From contig JAFMYY010000012.1 of the NCBI GenBank assembly GCA_017948555.1, positions 1 to 64,000 on the forward strand: 64,000 nucleotides of DNA, given 5' to 3'. Made by a program: the position numbers and the translations under genes. The notes under the pieces were generated by a model. It was not told the DNA's origin. It did no database searches and saw nothing but the letters and a program-made list of their open reading frames with translations. Every line of letters starts with the position of its first letter. The stretch's first letter is position 1. This document shows positions 62,066 through 64,000 of this stretch, in pieces. This DNA comes from Cesiribacteraceae bacterium YIM B00369. GTDB lineage: Bacteria; Bacteroidota; Bacteroidia; Cytophagales; Cyclobacteriaceae.

Positions 62066-62848
62066 ATGAAAGCAGAGACAGACAGTAAAAAACAATACGG
62101 GACAGGCCTTGTCCTGTCAGGAGGAGCCTATAGAGGAATGGGGCAGGTGGGAGCTTTAAAGGCACTGCTGGAACGGGGTATTAAGCCGGATGTAATTAGC
62201 GGAACCAGCTCAGGGGCTTTAAATGCAGCCCTCTATGCCAGTGGGTATTCGCCGGATGAGATGGCTGAAATCTGGCGAAAGGAGCCATTTGGAAAAGTAC
62301 TGAACCTCCACATACCAAAATTCGGGTTCCTGAAGTCGAATAAAATAGGAGAGCTTGTCGCGCCCTACCTGAAATATAAACGGCTGGAGGACCTTCCTTT
62401 ACCTGTTTTTCTTACCGCGTCCTGCTTAAACACCGGGGAACAGGCCATTTTTGAAGAGGGAGATCTTGTTCAGCTGCTTACCGCCTGCTGTTCGGTTCCG
62501 GTAATTTTTGAGCCTGTGGAAATTGACGGACGGCAGTATGTGGACGGAGGTCTGGTAAGTAACCTTCCTGTAGAGCCGTTAAGAGGGAGATGTAACAGGA
62601 TTATTGGCGTTTCGGTAAATCCTATTCCTGTAAAGGAACGGCTCGATGGCCTGAGGGATATTATGTACAGAACTATCTGGATGGGAATTGAGGGTAGTGT
62701 GCATAAAACCAGGGAAATGTGCGACTGGTTTATTGCCCCCGGAGAAATAGGGGAACATGGCTTTGTGGAACGGTCAGCCCTGGATGTGTTTTTTAAAGCA
62801 GGTTATGAAGATACCTGCCGTTTTCTGGATGAGCAGGGGGTTGTTTAA
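62066..62848 (+). CDS. Patatin-like phospholipase
   Basis: 260 residues. The patatin catalytic dyad is complete: Ser in GTSSGALNAAL near residue 47 and Asp in DGGLVSNLPVEPL near 160. The oxyanion loop SGGAYRGMGQVGALKAL is near residue 20. These enzymes release fatty acids from phospholipids or other acyl esters. There is no signal peptide. A second patatin-like gene lies convergent just downstream, so the pair may share lipid substrates or be regulated oppositely. Seven exact GAATTAA units begin 2 nt after the stop. Confidence 0.93.
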   Translation: MKAETDSKKQYGTGLVLSGGAYRGMGQVGALKALLERGIKPDVISGTSSGALNAALYASGYSPDEMAEIWRKEPFGKVLNLHIPKFGFLKSNKIGELVAPYLKYKRLEDLPLPVFLTASCLNTGEQAIFEEGDLVQLLTACCSVPVIFEPVEIDGRQYVDGGLVSNLPVEPLRGRCNRIIGVSVNPIPVKERLDGLRDIMYRTIWMGIEGSVHKTREMCDWFIAPGEIGEHGFVERSALDVFFKAGYEDTCRFLDEQGVV

Positions 62849-62849
62849 A

Positions 62850-62898
62850 GAATTAAGAATTAAGAATTAAGAATTAAGAATTAAGAATTAAGAATTAA
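62850..62898. repeat. Seven perfect GAATTAA units
   Basis: The 7-bp unit GAATTAA is repeated seven times without variation (62850-62898). It starts immediately after the patatin-like gene's stop codon. A four-unit array of the same word follows gldG at 37560. Confidence 0.95.
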
Positions 62899-62982
62899 AT
62901 TTCTATGTAAATGCTTCAGGACAAGTATATATTTTTGTGGGCAGGTACGGAAGATGAACAAAGGGAAACAACTGCTGGCTGC

Positions 62983-64000
62983 CTACTGGCTGACGGCAGC
63001 TGTTCCTGTACCCGTTAATTCTGTTTTTTTAGTGAGCAACTGAGGGATTTCAGCTTGCCGCCCCGGAATTAACTGCTGAAGACGCTGAAGGGCCTCCTGG
63101 TTAATATTGAGGTAAATATTATCCAGGATGTTCTTTTTTTCTCTGGTGGTAAGGTGCCAGTTAAGAGAGGCTCTTTCATTTTCCTCCTTTTCCAGCTTTT
63201 TGTTCTCCTGAGCTTCTGTATCTGCAGGCTCATCTTTGAACATGGTACGGGGAATGTACTGCAGGTCGACCTTGTGTATTTCGCCATCGAACCAAAGTTC
63301 AGCAAACTCTGTCAGGTTATCGTTTTTTATGTCCTGAATGTAGGTCCAGTTTTTATAAATGTTCCGGATAGGAGTAAAGAACTTCTCGAAAAGGCTGGGC
63401 GACAGGTTCTTTTCTATAGGCATATCTTTCTCGGAATCGCGGATACTCAGGAATACCACACCGCCGGTGTTTTCAGCAATCCACTCCCGGAATACGTAAA
63501 GGAACCGGGTTGCATCTTCTATGCCAAAATTATCGGAGATACCTGAATCCATTGTTTCCATTGGCGGATTGCTTGGCAGGCTTATATTTGGCGTAACGTA
63601 TGGGAAAGTAGCGGCCATACGAAGAGCACTTAAAAAACGGAGGTTTTCTGCTCCGTGGTTCCGGTAATACCGCAGAAAATCTATCCCTTTAATTTTATTA
63701 TTGAGTACCTTCCTGTCTTCAATGTCACCGCTATTCATATAAGATACATGCTGGGGAGAAATGAAAAGCTTTCTTCCGTCATTTGTAATATTCGGCGCAA
63801 CCAGCATCATTGGTATCAGGCTCTGCTTTTCAGGCTCCTGGTAAGCAAATAGAGGTTTGTCCAGAAAATCTTCGGTGTTGCGGCTTAGCTGCTGTTCAAA
63901 AGCATAGCCCCTGTCTTTCAGGTAACGGTGGTCTCCGTAAGTAAAGCGCTGGTATTTAATAAAAAGATCATTAACAAGTAAGCTGAAAATGATAGGATTA
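62983..64000 (-). CDS. Patatin-like protein, N-terminus outside the window
   Basis: About 339 codons are visible, and the frame is open at the right edge, so the start lies beyond 64000. MDSGISDNFGIEDATRFLY fits the catalytic Asp region of patatin-like proteins (D-S-G in place of D-G-G). Before it is AATFPYVTPNISLPSNPPME, similar to the substrate-loop region of large patatin-family proteins. The C-terminal ~100 residues are charged and helical. The nucleophile Ser would lie in the missing part. No membrane segment is seen in the visible part apart from a hydrophobic stretch near its upstream end (NPIIFSLLVND). Confidence 0.65.
   Translation of the reverse strand, partial: NPIIFSLLVNDLFIKYQRFTYGDHRYLKDRGYAFEQQLSRNTEDFLDKPLFAYQEPEKQSLIPMMLVAPNITNDGRKLFISPQHVSYMNSGDIEDRKVLNNKIKGIDFLRYYRNHGAENLRFLSALRMAATFPYVTPNISLPSNPPMETMDSGISDNFGIEDATRFLYVFREWIAENTGGVVFLSIRDSEKDMPIEKNLSPSLFEKFFTPIRNIYKNWTYIQDIKNDNLTEFAELWFDGEIHKVDLQYIPRTMFKDEPADTEAQENKKLEKEENERASLNWHLTTREKKNILDNIYLNINQEALQRLQQLIPGRQAEIPQLLTKKTELTGTGTAAVSQ

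Noticed and set aside
1-64000. tRNA, rRNA, CRISPR, insertion sequences or prophage
   Set aside because: I read for their hallmarks and found none. The repeats present are short, degenerate and lack spacers or transposase genes.

Overview
The window looks like a chromosomal segment of a Bacteroidota bacterium, most likely order Cytophagales. The evidence is gldA-gldF-gldG (the gliding-motility ABC transporter typical of that phylum), Bacteroidota forms of FtsL, MraY and FtsZ, several promoters close to the phylum-specific TTTG / TAnnTTTG pattern, mostly weak Shine-Dalgarno sequences, and a fused IcmF-type mutase. The genus cannot be named from the sequence. No tRNA, rRNA, CRISPR array, transposase or prophage was seen. 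By eye, base composition and coding style look uniform, so this reads as core genome rather than an island.

Layout. 0-2.2 kb: a kinase-RapZ fusion, a repeat-rich end and a divergent intergenic region holding a promoter-like site followed by an intrinsic terminator. 2.2-6 kb: three envelope genes (a secreted coiled-coil protein, a DUF2490-type barrel and a membrane-anchored MORN protein). 6-9.2 kb: valS and a DUF3703 gene. 9.2-13.3 kb: small ORFs, an alpha/beta hydrolase, a polyprenyl diphosphate synthase and a TlpA-like lipoprotein. 13.3-29.5 kb: a complete division and cell wall (dcw) cluster, mraZ-rsmH-ftsL-ftsI-murE-mraY-murD-ftsW-murG-murC-ftsQ-ftsA-ftsZ, preceded by probable MraZ operators. 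29.5-33.7 kb: NADPH-FMN reductase, purine nucleoside phosphorylase, DinB, SDR and a GAF histidine kinase. 34-38.6 kb: gldA-gldF-gldG and a DUF4340 gene. 38.9-40.2 kb: dnaN and a 36-residue membrane protein. 40.4-53.6 kb: two distant paralogous secreted proteins, a DUF1328 protein, a collagen-like lipoprotein, an AhpD-like protein, two histidine kinases, an AI-2E family permease and a fasciclin lipoprotein. 53.6-64 kb: two SDR-type enzymes, a Cache-HAMP-GAF receptor with no recognisable output domain, fused isobutyryl-CoA mutase, and two patatin-like genes, the second cut by the window end.

How the genes fit together. The dcw cluster supplies lipid II synthesis (MurE, MraY, MurD, MurG, MurC), septal synthesis (FtsI, FtsW, FtsL, FtsQ) and the cytokinetic ring (FtsA, FtsZ). 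The polyprenyl synthase upstream makes an isoprenoid chain, probably for quinone. The gld operon belongs to gliding and, by family knowledge, works with the type IX secretion machinery.

The observations most worth following are: (1) the murG start, where a 13-14 nt near-tandem duplication puts the only good ATG out of frame and leaves an ATT codon overlapping the stop of an 8-codon reading frame; (2) a family of modular degenerate repeats at five intergenic loci, one of them inside the dcw operon and one forming a 25-nt-arm inverted repeat; (3) GTGGG repeats with exact 10-bp spacing at the mraZ promoter, a second set on the opposite strand, and a DnaA-box-containing dyad between the sets and tlpA; (4) a promoter/terminator pair with a possible competing stem upstream of the envelope genes. 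No clearly new multi-gene system was recognised.
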